Shown: positions 6,660 through 15,812 of the stretch, one piece after another
Numbering within the stretch: the first letter of the stretch is position 1
Layout: each line of letters begins with the position of its first letter
Assembly: GCF_003344045.1 (NCBI RefSeq)
Contig: NZ_QFWX01000002.1
Span: 1-64,000, forward strand
Origin: Marinobacter vulgaris
GTDB taxonomy: Bacteria > Pseudomonadota > Gammaproteobacteria > Pseudomonadales > Oleiphilaceae
Reading direction: 5' to 3'
DNA: 64,000 nt
Position numbers and translations under genes: made by a program
Notes under the pieces: generated by a model
What the model was told of the DNA's origin: nothing
Databases searched by the model: none
What the model saw: the letters and a program-made list of their open reading frames with translations, nothing else

Positions 6660-6713
6660 TTGGCACACCCGATGCTAAAAGCCTTGTACGCAATCCGCAC
6701 AATTGGTGTGCGA
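6660..6713 (+). promoter_or_regulatory. Sigma-54 promoter of glnK-amtB and an NtrC-like palindrome
   Basis: TTGGCACACCCGATGCT at 6660-6676 carries GG and GC ten bases apart, as in the sigma-54 consensus TGGCAC-N5-TTGC. It lies about 110 bases before glnK. Downstream, CGCAC-aattggt-GTGCG (6697-6713) has the GCAC-N7-GTGC spacing of NtrC sites. Upstream, GGTCC-N5-GGACC (about 6604-6618) is a further palindrome. This fits nitrogen-limitation control by NtrC. The rest of 6386-6787 shows no gene. Confidence 0.7.
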
Positions 6714-6763
6714 GGTGGCAGCATCCCGACCTCAACAGCGGGCCAGAGAGTTCCAGATGTTGA

Positions 6764-7126
<363 letters not shown>

Positions 7127-7198
7127 TCACAGCCTGATCAAGCAGACAGCCAACGCAAAAAATTTATAACTTGAAAAGCCTCGTGCGGAGGGCTTCAC

Positions 7199-8479
7199 AT
7201 GGAAAGCAATCTTAATCATATTTTTGAACTCCAGTATGCGCTGGATACCTTCTACTTCCTGATTTGCGGTGCCCTGGTCATGTGGATGGCCGCTGGCTTC
7301 TCGATGCTTGAGGCCGGCCTGGTGCGTGCCAAGAACACCACTGAAATCCTGACCAAAAACGTCTCCCTGTTTGCTGTTGCCTGTACGATGTACCTCATCG
7401 TCGGTTACGACATCATGTACGGTGGCGGACTTTTCCTGAGCGGTGTTACAACCGTCGCCCAAATGGACGACGAAGCCATCGCCGGTGTGCTTGCGGCTTC
7501 CAACGAGGCCGGTTTTGGGGAGATGGGCGAATACGCCGGGGCTTCTGATTTCTTCTTCCAGGTGGTGTTCGTCGCCACAGCCATGTCCATCGTCTCCGGT
7601 GCCGTGGCCGAGCGCATGAAGCTCTGGGCCTTCCTGGCATTCGCCGTGGTCATGTGTGGCTTCATCTACCCGATGCAGGGCGCCTGGACCTGGAACGGCG
7701 ATGCCGTGTTCGGCCTCTATGAGCTCAGCTACAGCGATTACGCCGGTTCCGGTATCGTGCACATGGCGGGCGCTTCTGCTGCCCTGGCCGGTGTTATTCT
7801 GCTGGGCGCCCGGAAAGGCAAGTATGGCGCAAAAGGCCAGATCAATGCTTTCCCGGGCGCAAACCTGCCGCTGGCAACACTCGGTACCTTCATCCTGTGG
7901 ATGGGCTGGTTCGGCTTTAACGGCGGCTCTACCCTGAAGCTGGGTGGCATCGGTGTTGCCAACGAGGTTGCCAACGTGTTCCTGAACACCAACGCAGCCG
8001 CGGCCGGCGGTCTGATTGGCGCCCTTATCGTTGCCCGCATCATGTTTGGCAAAGCGGACCTCACCATGGCCCTGAACGGCGCCCTGGCTGGCCTGGTGGC
8101 AATCACTGCCGAGCCTGCTGACCCGTCGCCCCTGCTGGCCACCATCATTGGGGCGATCGGCGGTATCATCGTGGTGTTCTCGATTGTCACACTGGACAAG
8201 ATGCGTATCGATGATCCTGTCGGTGCCATCTCGGTGCACGGTGTGGTTGGTATCTGGGGTATCTTTGCGGTACTTCTGTCCGACGCCGACGCCACCTTCA
8301 TGGGTCAGCTGATCGGCATGCTCACCATCTTTGTCTGGGTCTTCGTGACCAGCCTGATTGTCTGGGGCATCCTCAAGGCGGTCATGGGTATCCGGGTTAC
8401 CGAAGAGGAAGAGTACGAGGGTGTGGATCTGTCCGAATGTGGCATGGAAGCCTATCCGGAGTTTGTCAGCAGCAAGTAA
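7199..8479 (+). CDS. amtB: Ammonium channel AmtB
   Basis: This 426-residue Amt/MEP/Rh-family protein has about eleven membrane helices. Family landmarks are visible: FLICGALVMWMAAGFSMLE near the N-terminus, the AGSGIVHMAGA pore histidine segment, LGWFGFNGG-like GWFGFNGGS, and DDPVGAISVHGVVGIWG with the second pore histidine. It conducts ammonia across the inner membrane and is gated by GlnK trimers. The first membrane helix appears to lack a long cleavable signal. It is co-transcribed with glnK and ends in a strong terminator. Confidence 0.95.
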   Translation: MESNLNHIFELQYALDTFYFLICGALVMWMAAGFSMLEAGLVRAKNTTEILTKNVSLFAVACTMYLIVGYDIMYGGGLFLSGVTTVAQMDDEAIAGVLAASNEAGFGEMGEYAGASDFFFQVVFVATAMSIVSGAVAERMKLWAFLAFAVVMCGFIYPMQGAWTWNGDAVFGLYELSYSDYAGSGIVHMAGASAALAGVILLGARKGKYGAKGQINAFPGANLPLATLGTFILWMGWFGFNGGSTLKLGGIGVANEVANVFLNTNAAAAGGLIGALIVARIMFGKADLTMALNGALAGLVAITAEPADPSPLLATIIGAIGGIIVVFSIVTLDKMRIDDPVGAISVHGVVGIWGIFAVLLSDADATFMGQLIGMLTIFVWVFVTSLIVWGILKAVMGIRVTEEEEYEGVDLSECGMEAYPEFVSSK

Positions 8480-8502
8480 CACCCGCTGACAGTAGATCGA
8501 GA

Positions 8503-8533
8503 GAGGGGCGCCCGCGAGGCGCCCCTCTTTTTT
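8503..8533 (+). terminator. Rho-independent terminator after amtB
   Basis: A 10-bp perfect stem GAGGGGCGCC / GGCGCCCCTC with a five-base loop is followed by six T residues. It separates amtB from the convergent speE gene (stop at 8541) and may also slow transcription from the other side. Confidence 0.9.
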
Positions 8534-8540
8534 GCGTCAG

Positions 8541-9422
8541 TTATCTCTCGCTGGACATCACCTCATCCTCCAACGCATCCACCATGAACTGCGGCATAGC
8601 CAGTGCTCCACGATGGATGTCGGCGTTGTAATAACGGGTCACAAACGGCCGCTGATCCGCGTCCTCCTCGCGGAAGTACACAACCGGCTTTTCCTTGCCC
8701 GCCATGGTGCAGCTCCACCAGCCGGTAGGATAGACCGGCTGCGGAAACGGCAGGGTGCGCACATGGTCAAACCCAGCCTCTTTCAGTTCGTTATGGATGG
8801 TTTTAATGATGGTATGAGTATGCAGCAGCGGTGACTCACTCTGCTGGACAATAATGCCGCCCTCGCGCAGGGCGATCATGCAGTCGCGATAGAAATCCAG
8901 CGCAAACAGGCCTTCGGCGGGCCCGACCGGGTCGGTGCTGTCGATGATGATAACATCGAGACTTTCCGGCACTGCGTCACGTATCCACTGGATGCCATCG
9001 CCGAAGAAGAAGTTGGCGCGAGGATCGGTGTTGGATTCGCACAGCTCAGGGAAGTACTTTTCCGAGAGGCGGGTCACACGCTCGTCGATTTCCACCTGCC
9101 AGGCTTCTTCCACGCCCGGGTGCTTGAGGACTTCCTTGAGAGTGCCGCAGTCACCGCCGCCGACGATCACGACTTTTTTCGGGTCCCTGTGGGTAAACAG
9201 GGCCGGATGGGTCATCATTTCGTGGTAAAGGAAGTTGTCACGGCTGGTCAGCATCACACAGCCGTCCAGTACCATCAGGTTGCCGAAGGTTTCCGTTTCC
9301 CATATTTCCAGCTTCTGGAACCGGGTCTGTTCTTCGTGCAGCTTCTTTTTTACCTGCAGGGAAAATGCGGTTCCCTGGTCCTGGAATACCTCGGTAAACC
9401 AGCCTTCGTTCAATGCCGTCAT
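8541..9422 (-). CDS. speE: Spermidine synthase (polyamine aminopropyltransferase)
   Basis: This 293-residue SpeE transfers an aminopropyl group from decarboxylated S-adenosylmethionine to putrescine. It shows the glycine-rich binding motif GGGDCGTLKEVLKHP and the acidic DSTDPVGPAEGLF segment that holds the catalytic aspartate region, followed by QQSESPLLH. The start MTALNEGWFTE at 9422 is chosen over an upstream in-frame ATG because GGAGAC lies just before it and homologues begin here. It is divergent from speA, so the two polyamine genes share the 9423-9632 control region. Confidence 0.92.
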   Translation of the reverse strand: MTALNEGWFTEVFQDQGTAFSLQVKKKLHEEQTRFQKLEIWETETFGNLMVLDGCVMLTSRDNFLYHEMMTHPALFTHRDPKKVVIVGGGDCGTLKEVLKHPGVEEAWQVEIDERVTRLSEKYFPELCESNTDPRANFFFGDGIQWIRDAVPESLDVIIIDSTDPVGPAEGLFALDFYRDCMIALREGGIIVQQSESPLLHTHTIIKTIHNELKEAGFDHVRTLPFPQPVYPTGWWSCTMAGKEKPVVYFREEDADQRPFVTRYYNADIHRGALAMPQFMVDALEDEVMSSER

Positions 9423-9632
9423 TTCATGTCTCCGCGTTTGCGTGTCGAGCCTGTTCCTGTTGGGGATCCTGTTGAAGGTATTGTAGGTGGGGAGTTGCCA
9501 CACCTAAAGGACTATCATCGTGTCAGGCCTCGGTTTTTCCGGCAGGGTTCTTTCAGCAGGCCGGCGGAATCCATACAATGAGCGCCATCAGCCGGCACTG
9601 CGCCGGCTACGGAATCAGCACAGGACAGCCCC

Positions 9633-11543
9633 ATGAATGAACCGACAGGCAGTGCCGCCCACAAGGTGTACAACATCGCCCACTGGAGCGATGGCTATAT
9701 CGATGTGAACGCCCGCGGTGAGGCGCTGATACGCCCGGACCGGGGCCACAGCGGCGAGGACATCAACCTGCCGGACCTGACCCGTTCCCTGGTCAGCAGC
9801 GGGGTGCAATTGCCGGTGCTGATCCGCTTCACCGATATCCTCCACGATCGCGTCAACAAACTTTGCGGTGCGTTTAACCGGGTCGCCGGGGAGCAGGGTT
9901 ACCAGGGCGCCTACACAGCGGTCTACCCCATCAAGGTGAACCAGCAGCGGCGGGTGGTGGAGGAGCTGCTGCGAGCAGAGCCGGCCGCCCGCGACAACCA
10001 GATTGGCCTGGAGGCAGGCAGCAAGCCGGAGCTGATGGCGGTTCTGGCCCTGTCGCAGCAGCCGGGTTCAGTGATTGTCTGCAACGGCTATAAGGATCGT
10101 GAATACATCCGCCTGGCACTGATCGGCCAAAAGCTCGGGCACCGGGTGTTTATCGTGGTGGAAAAACAGTCCGAACTGCCGCTGATTCTGGAGCAGGCTC
10201 GCCGCCTGGGTGTCATGCCCCTGATTGGCGTTCGTGCGCGACTGGCCACCATTGGCAAGGGAAACTGGCAGAATACCGGTGGCGAGAAGTCAAAATTCGG
10301 CCTGTCTGCGAGCCAGGTTCTGGATGTGGTCGAGACCCTCAGCCATGCCGGCGCCCTGGATTCCCTGCAATTGCTCCACTTCCACCTGGGCTCCCAGATA
10401 GCCAATATCCGCGACATCCAGACCGGACTGCGGGAATGCGCCCGCTTTTACAGCGAATTGCGCCAGATGGGAGCGCCGGTAGGCACGGTGGATATCGGCG
10501 GCGGCCTGGGCGTGGACTACGAAGGCACCCGCTCCCGCAGCAGCTGCTCCATGAACTACAGCGTCCATGAATACGCCTACAATGTCGTCCACATTCTGCA
10601 GTCGGAATGTGACCGGGCAGGCATTCCCCACCCCAATCTGATCAGCGAATCCGGCCGGGCCCTGACCGCTCACCATTCGGTCCTGGTTACCAACGTCATC
10701 GACCGCGAAGTGCCCGACCAGCGCCAGCCAGAGGCCCCGGCCGATGGTGCGCCAGCGCCGCTTCAGGATCTGTGGCGCGACCTGAAAAGTCTTCAGGATC
10801 AGGGCTCACCCCGTTCCCTGGCAGAGATTTACCACGATGTGCTCCATGCCATGGCGGATGTGCACACCCAGTTTGCCCACGGCCTGTTGTCGCTGGCCGA
10901 TCGCGCCAGGGCGGAAACACTCTACACCACCTGTTGCCGGATGCTCAGGGACCAGCTGAATGCCAACAACCGTGCGCACCGGGAGATTATTGACGAGCTC
11001 AATGAAAAACTGGCGGAAAAGCTGTTTGTAAATTTCTCGCTGTTCCAGTCGCTGCCGGATGTCTGGGGCATTGATCAGATTTTCCCGATCATGCCAATCA
11101 ATGGGCTTAACCGCCCTCTCAACCGGCGCGCGGTCATCCAGGACATCACCTGTGACTCCGACGGGCGGATCGATCGATATGTGGATGGCCAGGGTATCGA
11201 AACCACCTTCCCTCTGCCGGAGGATGTGCCGGAGGAACCCATGTTGATGGGCTTCTTCATGACCGGCGCCTACCAGGAAATCCTCGGCGACATGCACAAC
11301 CTGTTCGGCGATACCCACTCGGTTGATGTGAGGCGGAATGCGGGCGGTGGACACACTGTCAGCGAGCCGATCCACGGCGACACCGTGGCCAGGGTACTGC
11401 AATACGTAAACTTTGAACCTGCTGCCCTGCTGCGGGCCTACCAGCAGAAGTTCGCTGCCAGCGGCCTGCCGGACGGGGAACAGGCCAGCCTGCTGGAAGA
11501 GCTCGGCAGCGGCCTCGAGGGCTATACCTACCTGGAGGAATGA
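9633..11543 (+). CDS. speA: Biosynthetic arginine decarboxylase
   Basis: This 636-residue enzyme converts arginine to agmatine, the first step of the agmatine route to putrescine. It is a fold III PLP enzyme of the SpeA type. The PLP lysine is in AVYPIKVNQQ, followed by GLEAGSKPEL and the phosphate-binding stretch HFHLGSQIANI. Further on are GGGLGVDYEGTRS and the C-terminal active-site region. Length matches the family. It works with the divergent speE to give spermidine. No ornithine decarboxylase or agmatinase gene is nearby. Confidence 0.95.
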   Translation: MNEPTGSAAHKVYNIAHWSDGYIDVNARGEALIRPDRGHSGEDINLPDLTRSLVSSGVQLPVLIRFTDILHDRVNKLCGAFNRVAGEQGYQGAYTAVYPIKVNQQRRVVEELLRAEPAARDNQIGLEAGSKPELMAVLALSQQPGSVIVCNGYKDREYIRLALIGQKLGHRVFIVVEKQSELPLILEQARRLGVMPLIGVRARLATIGKGNWQNTGGEKSKFGLSASQVLDVVETLSHAGALDSLQLLHFHLGSQIANIRDIQTGLRECARFYSELRQMGAPVGTVDIGGGLGVDYEGTRSRSSCSMNYSVHEYAYNVVHILQSECDRAGIPHPNLISESGRALTAHHSVLVTNVIDREVPDQRQPEAPADGAPAPLQDLWRDLKSLQDQGSPRSLAEIYHDVLHAMADVHTQFAHGLLSLADRARAETLYTTCCRMLRDQLNANNRAHREIIDELNEKLAEKLFVNFSLFQSLPDVWGIDQIFPIMPINGLNRPLNRRAVIQDITCDSDGRIDRYVDGQGIETTFPLPEDVPEEPMLMGFFMTGAYQEILGDMHNLFGDTHSVDVRRNAGGGHTVSEPIHGDTVARVLQYVNFEPAALLRAYQQKFAASGLPDGEQASLLEELGSGLEGYTYLEE

Positions 11544-11582
11544 GCGGGTACACGAGGAAAACCACAAAAAGCGCTTCCAGGC

Positions 11583-11610
11583 TGATCCGGCTTTTCGACC
11601 GCCCCGTATA
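11583..11610 (+). promoter_or_regulatory. Candidate RpoE/ChrR-type autoregulated promoter
   Basis: TGATCC at 11583-11588 and CGTATA at 11605-11610 are separated by 16 bases. TGATCC with a TAT-rich -10 element is the signature of promoters read by ChrR-controlled ECF sigma factors. It lies about 85 bases before the sigma gene start at 11697, as expected for autoregulation. Confidence 0.55.
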
Positions 11611-11696
11611 CATCATCACTGACAAAACCGGGGCGAGTGCATAGAATGATGACCAGAACAATCTCAAATCATGCGACAGTCAAGGAGCGTCCGGTG

Positions 11697-12293
11697 ATGA
11701 CACTGGATCAGAAACCGGCACGGGCCGAGGGCCGTAAGGACCCCTGGAGCCAGATGCTGGAGAAAGTGGGCAAGAACCAGGACCGCCAGGCCTATCATGC
11801 TCTGTTCGAGCATTTCGGACCGCAGATCAAGTACTACGCCATGGCCAACGGCCTGGCAAGTCATGCCGAAGAGCTCGTTCAGGAAGTGTTCGTGTCCATT
11901 TGGCGCCGGTCCTGCCTGTACGACTGGCGCAAGGCGGCCGCATCCACCTGGATTTTCACGATTGCCCGGAACCAGCGTATCGACATGCTTCGCAAGATGA
12001 AGCGGACCAGCGCTGAAATGCCGGTCGAGACTGAAGACCTGTGGCAGATTCCCGGCGAGAATGACGACGAGCCGGTCACGTCATTGCACCGCCTCATGTC
12101 GGAGCGCCGGGTGAGAGAGTCTCTCAGCCACCTTCCGGAGGAGCAGACTACTGTTATTGCTAAGGTTTACATGGAAAGCAAGTCACACCAGATGGTAGCC
12201 GACGAGCTTAATATCCCGTTGGGCACCGTCAAGAGCCGGGTTCGCCTAGCATTGAACAAACTGAAAGTGATTTTGCAGGACCAGAACGTATGA
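11697..12293 (+). CDS. ECF RNA polymerase sigma factor (RpoE/ChrR group)
   Basis: This 198-residue sigma-70-family protein has only regions 2 and 4. Region 2 is AYHALFEHFGPQIKYYAMAN... with EELVQEVFVSIWRR and STWIFTIARNQRIDMLRK. Region 4 is HLPEEQTTVIAKVYMESKSHQMVADELNIPLGTVKSRVRLALNKL. The start at 11697 has AAGGAG at good spacing and avoids a tail of 20 unrelated residues. It overlaps the next gene, a ChrR-type anti-sigma, by four bases. This pairing defines the ECF group that answers singlet oxygen and similar stress. Confidence 0.9.
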   Translation: MTLDQKPARAEGRKDPWSQMLEKVGKNQDRQAYHALFEHFGPQIKYYAMANGLASHAEELVQEVFVSIWRRSCLYDWRKAAASTWIFTIARNQRIDMLRKMKRTSAEMPVETEDLWQIPGENDDEPVTSLHRLMSERRVRESLSHLPEEQTTVIAKVYMESKSHQMVADELNIPLGTVKSRVRLALNKLKVILQDQNV

Positions 12294-12934
12294 CTAAGCA
12301 TCATCCAGATACACTTATCCTGATGGAATACAGCGCGGGCAACCTCAGTGAGCCTCATGCGCTGTGTATTCGCCTTCATCTGGATCAGTGCCCACACTGT
12401 CGCAGCCGCGTTGATACGCTGGACAGCCTGGGTGCCGTGATGATGGAAAGCCAGCCACAAGTGGGCGTGTCGTCGGACATGTTTGACTCCATCCTGTCAC
12501 GCATCGACAGTGAGCCGAACATGACCGAAGAATATATCAGCACCCGGGCCAAACGGGTGGGTCCGCTGCAGAAGCTGCTGGGCGAAGACCTCAACAGCCT
12601 GCCCTGGAAACGCCAGCTCGGAGACGTCAGCGTGCTCGATATCAGTGAGCGGTTCCCCGGCCAGAGTGAGCAGGTCGTGCTGCAGAAACTGGCGGCAGGT
12701 GGCAAAGCCCCGGCCCATACTCACCGTGGCGATGAGACAACCATTGTGCTTCAGGGCGCATTTGCCGACCAGAAGGGTGTGTTCAATCAGTGGGATTTTG
12801 TCGTGCTCAACCAGGACGATGATCACAAGCCTGTGGCAGTGGGTTGTGAAGACTGCATCACCCTGTCGGTCCTGAGCGCACCGGTAAAGCTGACCGGCAC
12901 CTTCACGCGATTACTGAATCCCTTCATCCGCTGA
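12290..12934 (+). CDS. ChrR-like cupin anti-sigma factor
   Basis: This 214-residue protein has two zinc-binding parts. The N-terminal anti-sigma domain carries HLDQCPHCRSR, an HxxxCxxC zinc motif of the ZAS type, after EYSAGNLSEPHALCIRLH. The C-terminal cupin has GGKAPAHTHRGDETTIVLQGAF. In ChrR the first part holds the sigma factor and the second senses the oxidant. Translation is coupled to the sigma gene (ATGA). The protein would release its sigma factor under singlet oxygen or organic hydroperoxide stress. The signal itself is inferred from the family. Confidence 0.88.
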   Translation: MTKHHPDTLILMEYSAGNLSEPHALCIRLHLDQCPHCRSRVDTLDSLGAVMMESQPQVGVSSDMFDSILSRIDSEPNMTEEYISTRAKRVGPLQKLLGEDLNSLPWKRQLGDVSVLDISERFPGQSEQVVLQKLAAGGKAPAHTHRGDETTIVLQGAFADQKGVFNQWDFVVLNQDDDHKPVAVGCEDCITLSVLSAPVKLTGTFTRLLNPFIR

Positions 12935-12964
12935 GACGACAGGTCGCCTCAGCGCTTCCCGCAA

Positions 12965-13708
12965 TCACCACGGAATAACGGAACCATCCCAACTGAGGAA
13001 GGTTCCGTTATTTTCTTCTGTCAGCTGTTCCGTAACGCGCAGGATATTCTCCGCGGTATCGCCGGGTTCGTGAACCTTGAGCTGAGCCAGCGATCGGGTG
13101 AACGGCTCACTCAGTGGCGACAGCGTCGTGCCGGGATGTACAGCCACACAGGCAAGCGGGCGGTATTTTCGGGGCAGCTCGATGGACAGGTTGCGCACCA
13201 GCATGTTCAGCGCTGCCTTGGAACTGCGATAGGCATACCAACCCCCGAAGCCGTTGTCGGTAATCGATCCAACCTTGGCGGAAACCGCCACTATGCGCTT
13301 GAAGCGCCGGTGACGAAGCCAGGGAGCGAGGGTCCGCACCAGCATCGCAAAACCGGTGGCGTTGACCGCAAACGCATGGGCGAACGCTCCGGCATCCAGG
13401 TCTTCCAGTCGTTTTTCAGGGCTCATTCCGGGACCATGAAGTATCCCCGCAGCGTAGATCACTGTGTCCAGCCCCGATTCTGCTGGCAGGCTTTCCTTCA
13501 GCTTTTCAGCCACTCCGTCGACGTTGCCAGCCTCTGCCGCATCCCAGGGTATGAGCGTAACCCTGTCTGCCTGCTCCTCGGCGAACCTGACAGAAGACGG
13601 ATCACGACAGAGCCCCACGATCACCAACTCCGAATCCTGCCGCAGCAGGCGCTCGGCAATGGCATGACCGATGGCGCCTGATATCCCCGCAATCAACACC
13701 TGCTTCAT
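12965..13708 (-). CDS. Short-chain dehydrogenase/reductase (SDR)
   Basis: This 247-residue classical SDR has the Rossmann motif AGISGAIGHAIAERLL at the N-terminus, YAAGILHGPG in the NNAG position, and the catalytic YAYRSSKAALNMLVR (YxxxK). The start at 13708 follows CGGGAG; an in-frame upstream extension of 24 residues has no family match. It is convergent with the chrR-like gene, and both end within 30 bases of each other. Its closest recognisable relatives are CsgA/YbbO-like SDRs of unknown substrate. A link to the oxidative-stress pair is possible but not shown. Confidence 0.85.
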   Translation of the reverse strand: MKQVLIAGISGAIGHAIAERLLRQDSELVIVGLCRDPSSVRFAEEQADRVTLIPWDAAEAGNVDGVAEKLKESLPAESGLDTVIYAAGILHGPGMSPEKRLEDLDAGAFAHAFAVNATGFAMLVRTLAPWLRHRRFKRIVAVSAKVGSITDNGFGGWYAYRSSKAALNMLVRNLSIELPRKYRPLACVAVHPGTTLSPLSEPFTRSLAQLKVHEPGDTAENILRVTEQLTEENNGTFLSWDGSVIPW

Positions 13709-13918
13709 AAAAACTCCCGTATGACGGGCCTGGCCGTCAATTAAGTGAACCCATGGGATTGATACGAAAATTTTCCCCATCAGACCGACGCTTACAGTGA
13801 ACCAGAGATTAAAACGGGCGTATGAATAGGGGCGTTGACAACATCCGCGATGCCTGTCTTAGATACAACCCGTTGCGGGCGTCGCTGCAATAACTTGCTG
13901 CATCGAGGAGAGCTTTCC

Positions 13919-15694
13919 ATGCAATACCAGGCCCCCGCGAACGACCTTCGCTTTTTGCTGTTTGATGTCCTTGGCGTGGACAAACTGCATGAACTGGAAA
14001 AATACGCCGACGCCACACCCGACCTGATTTCGGCGGTGATCGACGAGGCCGGCAAACTGGCAGCGGAAGTCATCCAGCCCACCAACCAGATCGGAGACCG
14101 CCAGGGTTGCCAGTACAATCCGGAAACCCACGAGGTGACTACGCCGGAGGGATTCCGTGAAGCTTACACCAAGTTTGTCGAAGGCGGCTGGACTGCGCTG
14201 GATGCGCCGCTGCAATACGGCGGCCAGGGCCTTCCCCACACCCTCAAGTTTGTGGTGGATGAAATGGTATGCTCCACCAACCTGTCCCTGGGCATGTACC
14301 CCGGCCTGACCCATGGCGCTATCAGCGCACTCTATGCCCACGGTTCTGACGAGCTGAAAGACACTTACCTGGAAAAGCTGATCACCGGCCAATGGACCGG
14401 CACCATGTGCCTGACCGAGCCCCAGTGTGGCACTGATCTGGGACTGATCCGCACCCGCGCCACGCCGAATGACGACGGTTCTTATGCGATTGAGGGTACC
14501 AAGATCTGGATTACCGGTGGCGAACATGATCTGGTAGACAACATCGTCCACCTGGTGCTGGCCAAGCTCCCCGGCGCGCCGAACACGACCAAGGGTATTT
14601 CCCTGTTCGTCGTGCCCAAGGTATTGCCGGACTCCGGCGAGCGCAATCCTGCTTTCTGCGGCGGCCTGGAACACAAGATGGGCATCAAGGGTTCCGCCAC
14701 CTGCGTGATGAACTTTGAAGGCGCCAAAGGCTGGCTGGTGGGCGAGCCCAACGACGGCATGCGCGCCATGTTCACGATGATGAACGAGGCCCGCCTGATG
14801 GTCGGCATGCAGGGCCTGGGTCTGGCCGAGATGGCCTATCAGGAAAGCCTCGGTTTCGCTCGCGAGCGCCTGCAGAGCCGTTCCTTGAGCGGTCCCAAAA
14901 ACCCGGATGGCCCGGCCGACCCGATCATTGTGCATCCGGACGTCCGCCGCATGCTGATGCGCCAGAAGGTGTTAAATGAAGGCATGCGTGCGCTCGCGCT
15001 GTTTGCCGGCCATAAGCTGGACCTGTCCGTGGCTCACGGCGACGAGTCGGTTCGTGAGTCCGCAGACGACCTGGTTCAGTTGCTCACGCCGGTGGTGAAA
15101 TCCTTCCTTACCGACGAAGGCTTCAACAACGCCAACACCGGCTTGCAGGTGCTGGGTGGTTCCGGCTTCACCACCGACTGGCCGCTGGAGCAACTGGTGC
15201 GGGATGGCCGTATCGCCCGCATTTATGAGGGCACCAACGGCATCCAGGCGATGGATCTGGTGGGTCGCAAGCTCAGCCTCAAGGGCGGGCAACTTGTGCG
15301 CACCCTGTTTGCCGAACTGACCGGTTATCTCAAGGAGAACCCGCAAGCCCCACACCGGGAAGAGCTGAAGGGTGCTATCAAGTCCCTGGAGTCGGCTACC
15401 ATGTGGATCGCCAGCAATGCCCCGAAAGACCCGGAACAGGCAGGCGCCGCGGCGACGCCCTACCTGCGCCTGATGGCCCTGACCGTCATTGCTTACCTCT
15501 GGTCGCGCATGGCCGGCGTTGCCCAGGCACAATTGGACGCCGGCGAAGGCAACAAGCCGCTGCTGGAGGGCAAACTGGTCTCCGCCCGCTTCTACTTTGA
15601 AAAACTGCTGCCAGAAATCCAGTGGCTGCAGCAGGACATCGAAAGCGGCAAAGAGTCTCTCATGGCTTTCGAGGACGACCACTGGTCTGCCTGA
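13919..15694 (+). CDS. Acyl-CoA dehydrogenase, long form with C-terminal extension
   Basis: This 591-residue flavoenzyme introduces the trans-2 double bond in acyl-CoA during beta-oxidation. The family signature TGTMCLTEPQCGTDLGLIRTRA and the FAD/substrate segment KIWITGGEHDL are present. So are the region holding the catalytic base and the RDGRIARIYEGTNGIQAMDLVGRK motif. The C-terminal 130 residues match the acyl-CoA dehydrogenase C-terminal extension of the roughly 600-residue class. The ATG at 13919 follows GAGGAGAGC. A strong terminator follows, so it is a single-gene unit. Chain-length preference cannot be read. Confidence 0.92.
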   Translation: MQYQAPANDLRFLLFDVLGVDKLHELEKYADATPDLISAVIDEAGKLAAEVIQPTNQIGDRQGCQYNPETHEVTTPEGFREAYTKFVEGGWTALDAPLQYGGQGLPHTLKFVVDEMVCSTNLSLGMYPGLTHGAISALYAHGSDELKDTYLEKLITGQWTGTMCLTEPQCGTDLGLIRTRATPNDDGSYAIEGTKIWITGGEHDLVDNIVHLVLAKLPGAPNTTKGISLFVVPKVLPDSGERNPAFCGGLEHKMGIKGSATCVMNFEGAKGWLVGEPNDGMRAMFTMMNEARLMVGMQGLGLAEMAYQESLGFARERLQSRSLSGPKNPDGPADPIIVHPDVRRMLMRQKVLNEGMRALALFAGHKLDLSVAHGDESVRESADDLVQLLTPVVKSFLTDEGFNNANTGLQVLGGSGFTTDWPLEQLVRDGRIARIYEGTNGIQAMDLVGRKLSLKGGQLVRTLFAELTGYLKENPQAPHREELKGAIKSLESATMWIASNAPKDPEQAGAAATPYLRLMALTVIAYLWSRMAGVAQAQLDAGEGNKPLLEGKLVSARFYFEKLLPEIQWLQQDIESGKESLMAFEDDHWSA

Positions 15695-15719
15695 ACCGGC
15701 TTTCAGGTTGATCGCTTAC

Positions 15720-15745
15720 AGGCCACGCTCTTGCGTGGCCTTTTT
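15720..15745 (+). terminator. Rho-independent terminator after the acyl-CoA dehydrogenase gene
   Basis: The stem (A)GGCCACGC / GCGTGGCC(T) with a TCTT loop is followed by five T residues, 26 bases after the stop codon. Confidence 0.88.
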
Positions 15746-15812
15746 ATATCCAACGATTAGAGACAGCCGGCAGGGCTGAGTTACAATCAGGACTTTTGGG
15801 CGGAGATGAAGC

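Noticed and set aside
7127..8482. A 451-codon open frame on the minus strand opposite amtB
   Set aside because: It is the mirror of amtB codon bias; its composition is rich in His, Asp and Gly with no domain, and amtB is certain.
8541..9422. The GGGDCG motif of SpeE, where many sequences have GGGDGG, considered as an active-site defect
   Set aside because: The change is in the glycine-rich loop and not in a catalytic acid; the rest of the enzyme is intact.
13859..14935. A 358-codon minus-strand frame opposite the acyl-CoA dehydrogenase
   Set aside because: Antisense shadow in a GC-rich gene; no ribosome site or motif.
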